Assembly: GCA_965228165.1 (NCBI GenBank) | Contig: CBDDHB010000003.1 | Location: forward strand, 372,001-436,000 | Direction of reading: 5' to 3' | Length of the DNA: 64,000 bases | Origin: Oleispirillum sp965228165 | GTDB lineage: Bacteria > Pseudomonadota > Alphaproteobacteria > Rhodospirillales > Rhodospirillaceae | In this document: in pieces, positions 12,974 to 21,420 of the stretch | Position numbering within the stretch: the first letter of the stretch is position 1 | How the letters are laid out: each line of letters begins with the position of its first letter | Program-made: the position numbers and the translations under genes | The notes under the pieces: generated by a model | The model's database searches: none | The model's input: the letters and a program-made list of their open reading frames with translations, nothing else | What the model was told of the DNA's origin: nothing

Positions 12974-13693
12974 GTGCTCCGTTTCCTGATCGTGTTGCTT
13001 GCCGCCGGAATCGGTTCCGCGCCCCCGGCGATCGCCGAAACCCCGACCGCGCCGACGATCGAGGCGATTCTCTCCCACCCGGCCTTCGAGGCGAGAATCC
13101 GCGAGTTGGTGATTTCCCATCCCGAATGGGTGGACGAGGGGGTCGAGCGGAAAAAGAATCAGGAGCGCCGTGCCACGCTGAAAAGCCTGAAGGGCCGCCT
13201 GACGACGGAGGACGACCCCTTTCTCGGCGCATCATCCCCCTCCGCGCCGACGATGGTTTGGTTCGTCGAGCCCAACTGTTGGCCTTGCCGCAACCATCTT
13301 TCGGAAATCGACAAGGTTCTCGCCGCGCGGCCCGACCTGCGCATCGCGGTGAAGTTTCTGCCCGTCGAAGGGGATTCGGCCTCCGCGACGCGCATCCTCC
13401 TCGCCCTCCGGGGGCCACGCTGGGCGGAGGTTTTCCGCGCGGCGATGGGGCGTTCCGACCGCATCAACGGCGATACGGTGGTTTCGATCGCCGGAAGTCT
13501 CGGCCTGCCGAACGAGAACCTGGAGGCGAAGGCGCGAAGAGACGTCGTGGATGCGATCACCACACGGACTCTCACCCTCGGCTCAGACCTGCGCATCCGG
13601 GACATGCCCGTCCTGATCGTCGGCAACGAGGTCGTCACCGGCACGCCCCCCGCTTCGGAGATTCTGCGCCTCGCCGCGTCGGCCCGGCGGTAA
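12974..13693 (+). CDS. Periplasmic DsbA-like thiol:disulfide protein
   Basis: A 239-residue secreted thioredoxin-fold protein. It begins with a signal peptide (LRFLIVLLAAGIGSAPPAIAE) cleaved after about residue 21. The catalytic motif is CWPC in FVEPNCWPCRNH, and the cis-proline expected in this fold is in RDMPVLIVG. A helical insert between them (about 140-190) fits the DsbA/ScsC-like group. A short N-terminal helical extension (residues 25-75) resembles the oligomerisation stalk of some ScsC or Com1-like proteins. The start is a GTG preceded by GGGAGAA. CWPC is less common than CPHC, so oxidase versus isomerase activity is open. Its neighbours suggest no partner. Confidence 0.8.
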   Translation: MLRFLIVLLAAGIGSAPPAIAETPTAPTIEAILSHPAFEARIRELVISHPEWVDEGVERKKNQERRATLKSLKGRLTTEDDPFLGASSPSAPTMVWFVEPNCWPCRNHLSEIDKVLAARPDLRIAVKFLPVEGDSASATRILLALRGPRWAEVFRAAMGRSDRINGDTVVSIAGSLGLPNENLEAKARRDVVDAITTRTLTLGSDLRIRDMPVLIVGNEVVTGTPPASEILRLAASARR

Positions 13694-13707
13694 GAGTCCT
13701 TCCGGCT

Positions 13708-13721
13708 CCTTCGCGAAGGAC
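13708..13721. other. Short perfect palindrome after the DsbA-like gene
   Basis: TCCTTCGCGAAGGA is a 14-base palindrome 15 bases after the stop of the DsbA-like gene. There is no following T-run, so it is at best a weak transcript end. The remaining bases to the tRNA hold nothing else I recognise. Confidence 0.3.
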
Positions 13722-13836
13722 CACCCGATTCACGACCCGAATGTACCTGATTTCACCCGATCGACGGGCACGGCCCAAATAGGTCCAAAAATCCAAGGAA
13801 ATTCGAGGGGGTTTGGCCGAAAAGCCGCAGAAAACT

Positions 13837-13910
13837 TGGAGCGGGTGAAGGGAATCGAACCCTCGTCGTAAGCTTGGGAAGCTTCTGCTCTACCATTGAG
13901 CTACACCCGC
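13837..13910 (-). tRNA. tRNA-Gly (anticodon CCC)
   Basis: A 74-base tRNA with encoded CCA. The acceptor is GCGGGTG paired with CACCCGC, the discriminator is T, the D arm is GCTC-AATGGTA-GAGC and the T arm is GAGGG-TTCGATT-CCCTT. The anticodon loop TTCCCAA gives CCC, which reads GGG. The anticodon stem has four good pairs plus a G-A mismatch at the 27-43 position. Confidence 0.93.
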
Positions 13911-14097
13911 GGCCGGTCGCCCGAAGGGCGAGGCGAGAGGGCCGGATATTAGGGTACGCGGCGCCCCCTTGGCAAGGGGGCTTTTCCGCTCCGCGCGGAT
14001 CGCGGTTTTCGGCGAAAGCGGGTTGCATCGGGCGGCGCGCCTGCCAACATCTGGGGCGTGGCGCGTCCGCGCCCGAAGCCGTCGAAGGAGACCCGCC

Positions 14098-14742
14098 GTG
14101 AACCAGTTGCCGAAGAAATCCAAGCCCGCCCCCGCCGCCAACGCCGCGCCGACCCGTCCCAGCCGCGAGGAAGCGGAAGCGGCGGTACGCACCCTGCTGC
14201 GCTGGGCAGGCGACGATCCGGCGCGCGAAGGGTTGATCGACACCCCGGCGCGGGTGGCGCGATCCTACGAGGAATTCTTCGCCGGATACGCCATGGACCC
14301 CGACGAATATATGCGCCGCACCTTCGAGGAGGTCGAGGGCTACGACGAGATGGTGGTGTTGCGCGACATCCGCGTCGAAAGCTATTGCGAGCACCACATG
14401 GTGCCGATCATCGGGCGGGCGCACGTCGCCTATATGCCGCACCGCCGCGTGGTCGGCATCAGCAAGCTCGCCCGCGTCGTCGAGGCCTATGCCAAGCGCC
14501 TGCAAATCCAGGAAAAGATGACGGTGCAGATCGCCGACACGATCAACAAGGTGCTGGAGCCGATGGGCGTCGCGGTGGTGATCGAGGCCAGCCATCAGTG
14601 CATGACCACGCGCGGCGTCCACAAGCCCGGCGTGTCGATGATCACCAGCCACATGCTGGGGGTGTTCCGCTCCAACCCGACGACGCGCAAGGAATTGATG
14701 TCCCTGCTGGGGGCCTCGGGCGGCAACCCGCTGCACCCGTGA
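14098..14742 (+). CDS. folE: GTP cyclohydrolase I
   Basis: Converts GTP to 7,8-dihydroneopterin triphosphate for folate (and queuosine) synthesis. The 214-residue protein has a short Pro/Ala-rich extension (about 1-22), then the catalytic core: IDTPARVARSYEEFF, the zinc ligands in SYCEHHM and SHQCMTTRG, and the GTP-binding segment GISKLARVV. I chose the GTG at 14098 because GAAGGAG lies just upstream; a longer frame exists but begins in tRNA-proximal sequence. It is followed 76 bases later by a chorismate mutase gene. Confidence 0.95.
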   Translation: MNQLPKKSKPAPAANAAPTRPSREEAEAAVRTLLRWAGDDPAREGLIDTPARVARSYEEFFAGYAMDPDEYMRRTFEEVEGYDEMVVLRDIRVESYCEHHMVPIIGRAHVAYMPHRRVVGISKLARVVEAYAKRLQIQEKMTVQIADTINKVLEPMGVAVVIEASHQCMTTRGVHKPGVSMITSHMLGVFRSNPTTRKELMSLLGASGGNPLHP

Positions 14743-14818
14743 CCGAAAAGGCTTGAAACCGGGGGGAGAAGACCGGACATTCGGGAACCGCCCTTTCCGT
14801 CAGTCCGCGAGTGCATCG

Positions 14819-15112
14819 ATGAGCAGAGAAACCGCCCTTCCCGAACTTCAACAACTCCGCGCCAGCATCGACAACATCGACGCGGCGCTGGTCTATCTGC
14901 TGTCCGAGCGGTTCAAGTGCACCAAGCGGGTCGGCGCGCTGAAGGCGGCGCACGATCTGCCGCCGTCCGACCCGGCGCGGGAGAAGGAACAGGTCGCCCG
15001 CCTGCGCGCCCTGGCGCACGACGCCGACCTCGACCCCGAATTCGCCGAGAAGTTCCTGTCCTTCATCATCACCGAGGTGATCCGCCACCATATCGAGGCG
15101 AAGAACGGCTGA
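14819..15112 (+). CDS. Chorismate mutase, AroQ class
   Basis: A 97-residue all-helical AroQ-type mutase that converts chorismate to prephenate. The layout matches the family: helix 1 with the conserved Arg and Asp (LRASIDNIDAALVYLLSERF), then the Lys-rich segment KRVGALKA, and C-terminal EVIRHHIEAK. It is a minimal monofunctional form with no attached dehydratase or dehydrogenase domain and no signal peptide. I chose the ATG at 14819; an earlier in-frame ATG at 14753 would add an unlikely Gly/Arg-rich extension. The next gene begins 5 bases after its stop. Confidence 0.88.
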   Translation: MSRETALPELQQLRASIDNIDAALVYLLSERFKCTKRVGALKAAHDLPPSDPAREKEQVARLRALAHDADLDPEFAEKFLSFIITEVIRHHIEAKNG

Positions 15113-15117
15113 CCGCC

Positions 15118-16308
15118 ATGAACCATCCCTTGCCGCTGCACGTCGAGCGCTGCCTGCGCGAAGGCGACCTGACTCAGGCCCTGCGTCTGGCGCGGCGAGC
15201 GGTGAAGGACGCCCCGGACGCGATGGCCCACAACCTGCTGGGCAACGTCCTGGAACGTCTGGGATCGTACGCCGGAGCCCTTGACGCCTATGGCGCGGCG
15301 CGGCGTCTGGCGCCCGGCGCCTTCGTTCCCGCGTTCAACGCGGGCAATGCCCTGCGCCAACTGAAACGCTGGGAGGCCGCCAAGCAAGCCTTCGCCGAAG
15401 CCCTGTCCCTGGCGCCGGACGAACGCACCCGGATTTCCGCCCTGAAGGGCCTGGCCGGGGTCCATCTGACCCTGGGCGAACTCGAACCCGGCTTCTCCCT
15501 GTGGGCGCGGGCCCGCGCCGAAAGGATCGGCCAGGTCCCCCTGCCCTCCTGGAATGGCGATCCGCTCGCCGGACGGACCCTGTACGCGCACGAACGCCAA
15601 GGATTCGGCGACATCATCCAGTTTTCGCGCTTCCTCAAGCCGATCAGCGGCGGCCGCATCGTTCTGGAAGCGCCCGAGGCGCTGCACCGCCTGCTCGCCC
15701 CGGCCCTTCCCCACGTCGCATTCGCACCGCGCGGCGCGCCCGTGCAGGCCGACGTCGCGATTTCCCTGATGGAGCTGCCGCTGCGGATGGGGATGAAAAA
15801 CCTGACCGAGATCGACGGCGCCCCCTTTCTTTCGGCCGAGCCCGCGCCGCGCCCGGCGGCGGGCCGCACCGTCGCCGTCGCCTGGGCGAGCAGCCGGAAA
15901 AGCGGCAACGGCGACCGCCGGTCCTGCCCGTTCCCGGAGTTCGCCCGCCTGTTCGCCACCCCCGGCGTCAGTTTCCTGAGCCTGCAAATGGACCCGGAAA
16001 AGGCCGAAGCGGACTTTTCCCGCCATCCCAACCTGATCGACGGAACCGTCGGAATTCGCGACTTCGCCGACACCGCCCGCCTGGTCGCCGCCGTCAACCT
16101 GGTGATCACCGTGGACACCGCGCTGGCCCACCTGGCGGGGGCGCTCGGCACGCCGGTATGGATTCTTCTGGACGACGACGCCAATTGGCGCTGGCACCGG
16201 GGCGAGGCCTCGCCCTGGTACGCCTCCGCCCGCCTGTTCCGCCAGTCCGCACCGCGCCAATGGCGCGAGGTGATCCACCGCGCCGCCGCCGCGTTGCGGC
16301 GACTCTGA
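15118..16308 (+). CDS. TPR protein with glycosyltransferase-like C-terminal domain
   Basis: A 396-residue soluble protein. Residues about 5-130 form TPR pairs (AHNLLGNVLERLGSYAGALDAYGAARRLAP; the motif recurs with AFNAGNALRQLKRWEAAKQAF). Residues about 160-390 resemble the GT41/GT9-like domain often fused to TPRs in flagellin- or surface-modifying proteins: HERQGFGDIIQFSRF near the start of the domain and ITVDTALAHLAGALGTPVW near its end, the latter being the usual nucleotide-sugar-binding end motif. It follows chorismate mutase by 5 bases. The acceptor is unknown. A role in glycosylation of a flagellar or surface protein is inference. Confidence 0.75.
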   Translation: MNHPLPLHVERCLREGDLTQALRLARRAVKDAPDAMAHNLLGNVLERLGSYAGALDAYGAARRLAPGAFVPAFNAGNALRQLKRWEAAKQAFAEALSLAPDERTRISALKGLAGVHLTLGELEPGFSLWARARAERIGQVPLPSWNGDPLAGRTLYAHERQGFGDIIQFSRFLKPISGGRIVLEAPEALHRLLAPALPHVAFAPRGAPVQADVAISLMELPLRMGMKNLTEIDGAPFLSAEPAPRPAAGRTVAVAWASSRKSGNGDRRSCPFPEFARLFATPGVSFLSLQMDPEKAEADFSRHPNLIDGTVGIRDFADTARLVAAVNLVITVDTALAHLAGALGTPVWILLDDDANWRWHRGEASPWYASARLFRQSAPRQWREVIHRAAAALRRL

Positions 16309-16311
16309 CTC

Positions 16312-17790
16312 TCACCCCCTCATCTTCGTCAGCACGAAGTGGGCGAAGTGCTTGTCGGTGCGCGTGCTGTGGCTGATCAGCCAGTCGTAGAGGAACTGAT
16401 GAACGCGGAACAGGCATAACAGCTTGTCGTGGCGTCCGGAGAGAATCTCCCGCCTCGTGGCGAGCAGGGTCTTGACGAAGGCGGCATGTTCGCGCTGGTG
16501 CTCGGGCAGGAAGGGATAGTCGTACCGCCGCATGTAGGCTTCCTCCGTCTCGAAGTGCTCGACCCCATAGGCGGCGAGAAAATCGAAGACCTCGCCGACC
16601 TGGGCGGAATCCTCGGACTGGATCGCCTCGGACAGTTTGTTGATGTTGTCGAGCAATCCCCGGTGTTGCGCATCCACGTCCGCGAGGCCGGTGTCGAACT
16701 CGTCCCGCCAGGCGATCTGCTGGCGGAATTCCCAGGCCGTATCCCGCTTCTCGGCCCGGCAGCGGTCGAGATAGAACCCGGCGGCCGGATCGCCGGGAAC
16801 CGCCTTCAGACACTGTTCGAGCAACGGCACGGCACGCGCGCATTCGCCCAGATGGCAATAGGCGACCGCCTTCTCGAACACGTCCAGCACCGACAGCTTG
16901 CCGCGCGCCACTTCCGGCGGGTCGCCGTCGAACACCTCGTAGACGGAGATCGGACGGTGCCGCCCCTTCACCGCCACCCGGTCGATGAAGCGGATGGAAT
17001 AGGCCTCGGGATTTTCCAGGCTGGAGAGGGTGTCCTCGCTGATCAGGATGCCGACCCGGTAGGTCTTGGTCAGTTCCTCGATCCGCGAGGCGACGTTGAC
17101 CGCGTCGCCGATGATCGTGGTTTCCATGCGTTCCATGTGGCCGACCACGCCCAGGGTGGTGAGCCCGGTGTTCAGCCCGATCCCCATGCCGATCGGAGGT
17201 TCGCCTTCCCGCGCGCGGCGGCGGTTGTAATGGTCGAGCGCGGCGCGCATCGAAAACGCCGCCTCCAGCGCGTCCTCGGCCCGCACGGGAAAGAACGCCA
17301 TCACCGCGTCGCCGATGAACTTGTCGACGATGCCGCCATGCATCTGCACCGCCGGTTCCATCCGCCCCAGGTAGGAGTTGACGAAGGCGAAGGTCTCGCC
17401 GGACGACATCGTTTCGGACAGGGTGGTGAAGTTCCGGATGTCCGAAAACATCACGGTGATGCGCTTTTCCGTCTCGTGCCCCAGGTTGACTTTCAGGATA
17501 TCCTCCGCGCCGAGAAGCCCCAGAAAGGCCTTCGGCACGAAGCGGCCATAGGCTTCCCGCGTCTGACGCAGGGTATAGACCGCCTGACGATGGTCGGACC
17601 GCAACTGGAGGAGTTCGGCCTCGACGTCGGATGCGGCGCGCGCGCCGCCGCCTTCGCCCACCGATCCGTCCCGCCCCTTCGATTCCGCTTTCGCCATCGC
17701 CATCCCGGCGGGAATCGCCGCCGCCTCCCTCCATGGAACGGTACGACGGACCATGCCCCCGCCCATCGCATGAATTCCCGAAATGGTCAC
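16312..17790 (-). CDS. Class III adenylate cyclase fused to a hemerythrin domain
   Basis: A 492-residue cytoplasmic protein joining a nucleotide cyclase to an oxygen-binding fold. The N-terminal part has a short linker and then a class III cyclase: metal-binding Asp117 (VMFSDIRNF) and Asp161 (KFIGDAVMAFF), and the adenine-recognition and transition-state segment GDAVNVASRIEEL. The Lys before FIGD and the Asp in IIGDAVN favour ATP over GTP. A linker of about 80 residues follows. Residues about 365-492 are a bacteriohemerythrin with all seven expected iron ligands at the usual spacing: His376, His412, Glu416, His431, His435, His474, Asp479. The longest start is GTG at 17790; ATGs a little inside are equally possible. 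Oxygen or NO control of cAMP synthesis is inferred. Confidence 0.9.
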   Translation of the reverse strand: MTISGIHAMGGGMVRRTVPWREAAAIPAGMAMAKAESKGRDGSVGEGGGARAASDVEAELLQLRSDHRQAVYTLRQTREAYGRFVPKAFLGLLGAEDILKVNLGHETEKRITVMFSDIRNFTTLSETMSSGETFAFVNSYLGRMEPAVQMHGGIVDKFIGDAVMAFFPVRAEDALEAAFSMRAALDHYNRRRAREGEPPIGMGIGLNTGLTTLGVVGHMERMETTIIGDAVNVASRIEELTKTYRVGILISEDTLSSLENPEAYSIRFIDRVAVKGRHRPISVYEVFDGDPPEVARGKLSVLDVFEKAVAYCHLGECARAVPLLEQCLKAVPGDPAAGFYLDRCRAEKRDTAWEFRQQIAWRDEFDTGLADVDAQHRGLLDNINKLSEAIQSEDSAQVGEVFDFLAAYGVEHFETEEAYMRRYDYPFLPEHQREHAAFVKTLLATRREILSGRHDKLLCLFRVHQFLYDWLISHSTRTDKHFAHFVLTKMRG

Positions 17791-17820
17791 GAAAGCGGCG
17801 AAATCAAGCCGAAGACATCG

Positions 17821-17846
17821 CCCCGGATCGTCTTGCCGATCCGGGG
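17821..17846. terminator. GC-rich hairpin between cyclase and FecR-RTX genes
   Basis: CCCCGGATCG and CGATCCGGGG form a perfect 10-bp stem around a six-base loop. It lies 39 bases past the stop of the minus-strand FecR-RTX gene and upstream of the cyclase. No T-run follows on either strand, so intrinsic termination would be weak. Confidence 0.45.
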
Positions 17847-17884
17847 CTCTATATTGGAGGAATTACAAACCTTGCGGTTTGCAT

Positions 17885-20298
17885 TTATGATGAAACGACT
17901 TGGAAGTCTACATCTTTGGAGATTGCCGAATCAGAGGCGGCGAACTGATAGGATGTGTCGGCATCGTTCGCGTGCTCGGAATAGCACAACGTGAATGTGT
18001 GGGTCGCGCTATTCTCGTACAGGAACACCGCCGCATTGGTCGCCGTAATCTCTCCGAATTCGCTCTCGTAGGCACTCAAGGCATCGGCAAGACTGCTACC
18101 AAAGCCAAGGTCATAGACCTGCACATCCGACCCGAAAACGGCGGAATCGAGGTAAATCTTGTCCTGCCCGGAAGCGAAACCGTTGATGGTGTCCGTGCCC
18201 ATGTTGGCGAAGATGTCGGCGGTGCTGGAGCCGGAACCGGAAAAGCCGATGGCTTCGATCTTGTCTCCGCTGCAATTGATCGTGTCGTCGCCGCCCATGC
18301 CATAGATGGTGTAGTCGTCGTAACCGCCGGTAAAGGTGTCGTTCATCGCGCTCAAACGATAGATTTCGAGCCGCGAGATCGTCGATGTGTTGAGCAGGGA
18401 GGTGCTGTCGTAATACGCGAGGCTTCCGGTCTCGGTGCTGGCGTCGATCACCGTATGGCCGCCCGCCGCGAACAGATCGTGGAGCTCCAGGGTGTCGATG
18501 GCGGCAGCGCCTTCTCCGCCCCAACCGTCGAGAACGTCGGTTCCCCCATCGTAATACAGGGTGTCCTGGCCGCCGTTGCCGTACAGCTTGTCGTCGCCCG
18601 CGCCGCCGTGCAGGACGTCGTTGCCCTCCCCGCCATAGATCGTGTCGCACCCCGCATCGCCATGGAGGGTGTCGTTGCCGTCGTCGCCGTAGATCGTGTC
18701 GTTGTTGGCATCGCCATGGATGGTGTCGGCCCCATCGCCGCCATGGATCTTGTCGTCGCCGGAACCGCCATAAACGGTGTCGTCGCCGCATTCCCCGTAC
18801 AGCGTATCCTGTCCCTCGCCGCCATAGATGACGTCGTCGCCCAGGCCGCCGGAAACCCGGTCGTCGCCCGAACCGGCATCGAGAGAATCGTCGCCCTGAC
18901 CGCCGTCCAGGGAGTCCTGCCCGGCATGGCCGTACAGGGTGTCGTTGCCCGGCCCTCCGGACAAATAATCGTTGCCCGAGCCGCCGGTCAGGGTGTCATT
19001 GCCTTCCAGCCCATAAAAGGTGACGTTGCCGCCGCCGGTGAAGGTCATGGTGTCGTCGTTCGCGGTGCCGCTGTAGGTCCCGGCGGTAGCGTAGTCGTCT
19101 TCGTTCGTCGTATCCGAGCCGGAGGAAGTCGTCGTCGTCTCGGTCGTGGTGGTGGTTTCCGTCGTCGGTGCGGTTTGCTGGATCTGGGCGATCAGCGCTT
19201 CCACCGCGCTGGCCACCGTCGGCGCCACCGTCGCCAACGCAGCCAGGGTCGCCGCCACCGTCGCCTGGGGAGTCGGCGTCTGAGAATTCACCGATGGCTG
19301 CTGCGTCTGGCCCTCTCCCTGGCCCTCGCCCTGGCCTTCGCCCTGACCTTCGGTCTGCGGCCCGCCGGGGGGGTGGTGGCCCCCTGGATGAACTGGGAAT
19401 TGCCCGACGCGGCGGGCAACTGGCTGGCCACCGCTCCGTATTGTTGCGCGAACTGCGCCGGGGTCATCGTCTGGATCACCACCGGAGCCAGCGGATTGAT
19501 GCTGACCGTCGCCGCCTGCAACACGCTGGACAGGCTGAACACCCCGGCGGGGGTGACCAGAACGATCTCGCCGATGGTGCCGTCCGGGTCGCGGATCAGA
19601 ACGATGCTGGTCTGGCCGTCGCCGCCCACCTCGCCCGAGCCCGAGGTGCCGCGAAAACCGATGGTCGCCGACGGCGTCGTCACCTTCATCGCGTCCGGCG
19701 AGGTCTTGGCGATCTGGCCGCTGATGAAGGCGAAGGCACCGCTCATCACCCCGACGTTGGCCGAGCCGCTCTGCGACGCCGGGTCGTAGACCATCTCGTC
19801 CAGGATCATCTTGCCGTTGCCGCCGAGCGAGAAGTTCGATCCGTCGAGAAACACGATACCCACCGAGGCGCTTTTGCCGGTTTCCAGCACGTCGCCCTGG
19901 CGAACCTCGTCGCCGACCTTCAGAACCGCCCGGCTGCCGTCCAGGCGCGCCACCGTCACTTCGCCCGCCAGGGTCTTCACCGTGCCGATCGACGCCGCCG
20001 CGCCCGCCGGGGCGGCCTGCGCCACTTGGCCCGAGCCCATCACCAGCCGGCCCACCCACGCGGCGCGGAACGCCATGCCGCCGTCCAGCGCCAGATCGGC
20101 GTGCGCGTCGCTGGCGAACTGCCCCTTCACCAGAAGGGTCTCGCCATGCGCGTCGGTGATCGCCAAGTCCTGGCCCAGGCGCTCGAAATCGGCGTGCGCC
20201 AGCCGCTCCACGGTCCAGCCGGAGGGCAGGGTCTGCCCCGACGCGGCAAGGGCGGCAAAAGGCGCGGGCGCGGCGGAAACGGCGGCGGAAATCGTCAT
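17885..20298 (-). CDS. FecR-domain RTX calcium-binding surface protein, interrupted by a frameshift
   Basis: Two adjacent frames encode one protein of about 804 residues. The first (20298 down to about 19370) has a FecR-like domain (VTVARLDGSRAVLKVGDEV, then SATIGFRGTSGSG). The second (to 17885) has a QGEG repeat linker, an Ala/Thr-rich region, and about 17 RTX nonapeptides of the GGxGxDxLx type (YGGSGDDKIHGG, HGGAGDDKLYGN), then an acidic tail typical of type I secreted proteins. The frames meet at seven Gs (plus strand 19367-19373); one more base restores a single reading frame. Such proteins bind calcium outside the cell and act as adhesins or S-layer-like factors. No type I exporter is in the window. 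Unusually for an RTX protein it has three Cys in the repeat half. Read error or phase variation are both possible. Confidence 0.8.
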
Positions 20299-20480
20299 GA
20301 TGCGGCCCCGATAAGGGTTGCGAGGGGGCGGTCAGCCCGGTTTACCCAACGCAAAACGCGGCCCTGCCGTTCCCGGTTCGGCAACGCCGGGAAAATCGAT
20401 CGGTGGTCCTTTTTCCCCTCACCTTTCTTGACGCTATTATGACGTGTTTCGGAGCCGGGTTCAAACCTTGCGTCGCGCCC

Positions 20481-20509
20481 CGGCGCCCCGGCAGGCCACA
20501 GGCCTGCCG
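20481..20509. repeat. 29-base direct repeat, copy 1
   Basis: Identical to 21029-21057. It contains an eight-base inverted stem GGCAGGCC/GGCCTGCC around ACA. Confidence 0.85.
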
Positions 20510-20910
20510 CATCCTCATCTCGTCACCCCCGGCCTGGTTCACGCCTTGTTTCGTACCTCGCTGAAAAACAAAAACTCGTGGATGCGCGGGTCAAGCCCAC
20601 GGCTGTCCGGTTTAATCCCGGCTTCTGGTCGGAACCCCGCGCGAACCCAACGTTTCCGAAGGACTCGACCGGGCAAGACACATCCCACCGTTTCTTCAAT
20701 TCGTCATCCCCGGCCTTGTGCCGGGGATCCACGTCTTGTTTTGTAATCCATTGGAAAACAACAATTCGTGGATGACCGGGACACGCCCGGTCATGACGGA
20801 TGTGGATGCGGAACCGTCGGGCGAAAATAAACCGGACAGCCGTGGGTCAAGCCCGCGCATGACGAATAGGGGAGCGGAATCGCCGGGCAAAAATGAACCA
20901 AACGGTCGTG

Positions 20911-20949
20911 GACGCCTCCGGCATCCTCGCAGCCAACAAAAAAGCCCCC
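20911..20949. repeat. 39-base direct repeat, copy 1 (partial terminator copy)
   Basis: Identical to 21096-21134 and includes the ACAAAAAAGCCCCC arm of the tRNA-Gln terminator. Here the stem GCCCCC-ACGA-GGGGGC still forms, but the flanking T-run is lost, so it looks like a degraded duplicate. Confidence 0.85.
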
Positions 20950-20998
20950 ACGAGGGGGGCAGGATGCGGAAGGGGACGAGGATTGGCGAAAACGCGCA

Positions 20999-21032
20999 CA
21001 TGGCGCGTTTTCGTCCTCCGGACGCCTCCGGC
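20999..21032. repeat. 34-base direct repeat, copy 1
   Basis: Identical to 21074-21107, beginning CATGGCGCGTTTTCG. Together with the 29- and 39-base repeats it shows that the region is a mosaic of duplicated blocks. Confidence 0.85.
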
Positions 21033-21117
21033 GCCCCGGCAGGCCACAGGCCTGCCGTATGGCAAAACCCGCTCATGGCGCGTTTTCGTCCTCCGGACGC
21101 CTCCGGCATCCTCGCAG

Positions 21118-21155
21118 CCAACAAAAAAGCCCCCGCAAGGGGGGCTTTTTGTTGG
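21118..21155 (-). terminator. Intrinsic terminator for tRNA-Gln
   Basis: The inverted repeat pairs CCAACAAAAAAGCCCCC with GGGGGGCTTTTTGTTGG around GCAA. On the minus strand it directly follows the tRNA 3' end and has a T-run after the GC stem. The T/A arms are complementary, so it can work in both directions. Confidence 0.85.
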
Positions 21156-21226
21156 CTGGGGGACGAGGATTCGAACCTCGACTAACGGAGTCAGAGTCCG
21201 CAGTTCTACCGTTAAACTATCCCCCA
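21153..21226 (-). tRNA. tRNA-Gln (anticodon CTG)
   Basis: A 74-base tRNA with encoded CCA. The acceptor is TGGGGGA paired with TCCCCCA, the discriminator is G, and the T arm is CGAGG-TTCGAAT-CCTCG. The anticodon stem-loop GCGGA-CTCTGAC-TCCGT gives CTG, which reads CAG. The last bases overlap the terminator inverted repeat. Confidence 0.95.
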
Positions 21227-21420
21227 CCAGGGGCGTCCGGGCAGGCCCGAACGTTTGCAAGGGCGGCTGTATAGCACGATGCGGCGGGACTGTGTAGCCT
21301 TTTTTCGCACCCCCGCCCCGACGTCGGATTCCCCAGGATTCGATTGCTTTTTTCCTCGCTCTATCCCACTAAGATAGGCCCGGAGACGGATGTTCCCCCC
21401 AAGCCACGGATCGTACCGAG

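Larger units (their letters stand above)
20299..21117. repeat. Gene-free repeat region between FecR-RTX and tRNA-Gln
   Basis: No credible gene lies in these roughly 800 bases; the open frames have the Arg/Pro/Ser-rich composition of translated repeats. It contains a 29-base direct repeat (20481-20509 and 21029-21057) that includes a palindrome GGCAGGCC-ACA-GGCCTGCC. A 39-base repeat (20911-20949 and 21096-21134) covers part of the tRNA terminator stem, and a 34-base repeat lies at 20999-21032 and 21074-21107. Two hairpins, at 20705-20727 (ATCCCCGGC stem) and 20772-20793 (ATGACCGGG stem), resemble the dispersed intergenic palindromes common in alphaproteobacteria. Confidence 0.75.

Noticed and set aside
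13837..13910. tRNA-Gly as an integration site for a mobile element
   Set aside because: No integrase, no repeated tRNA 3' end and no change in gene style on either side.
18500..19060. Regularly spaced similar 27-base units that look array-like
   Set aside because: They encode RTX nonapeptides in one frame and vary at third positions. There are no constant repeats with unique spacers, so this is not CRISPR.
20444..20746. Small frames in the repeat region reading RHPRPCAGDPRLVL-like peptides
   Set aside because: These are translations of dispersed palindromic repeats, often mis-annotated as genes. There is no ribosome site and no conserved protein family.
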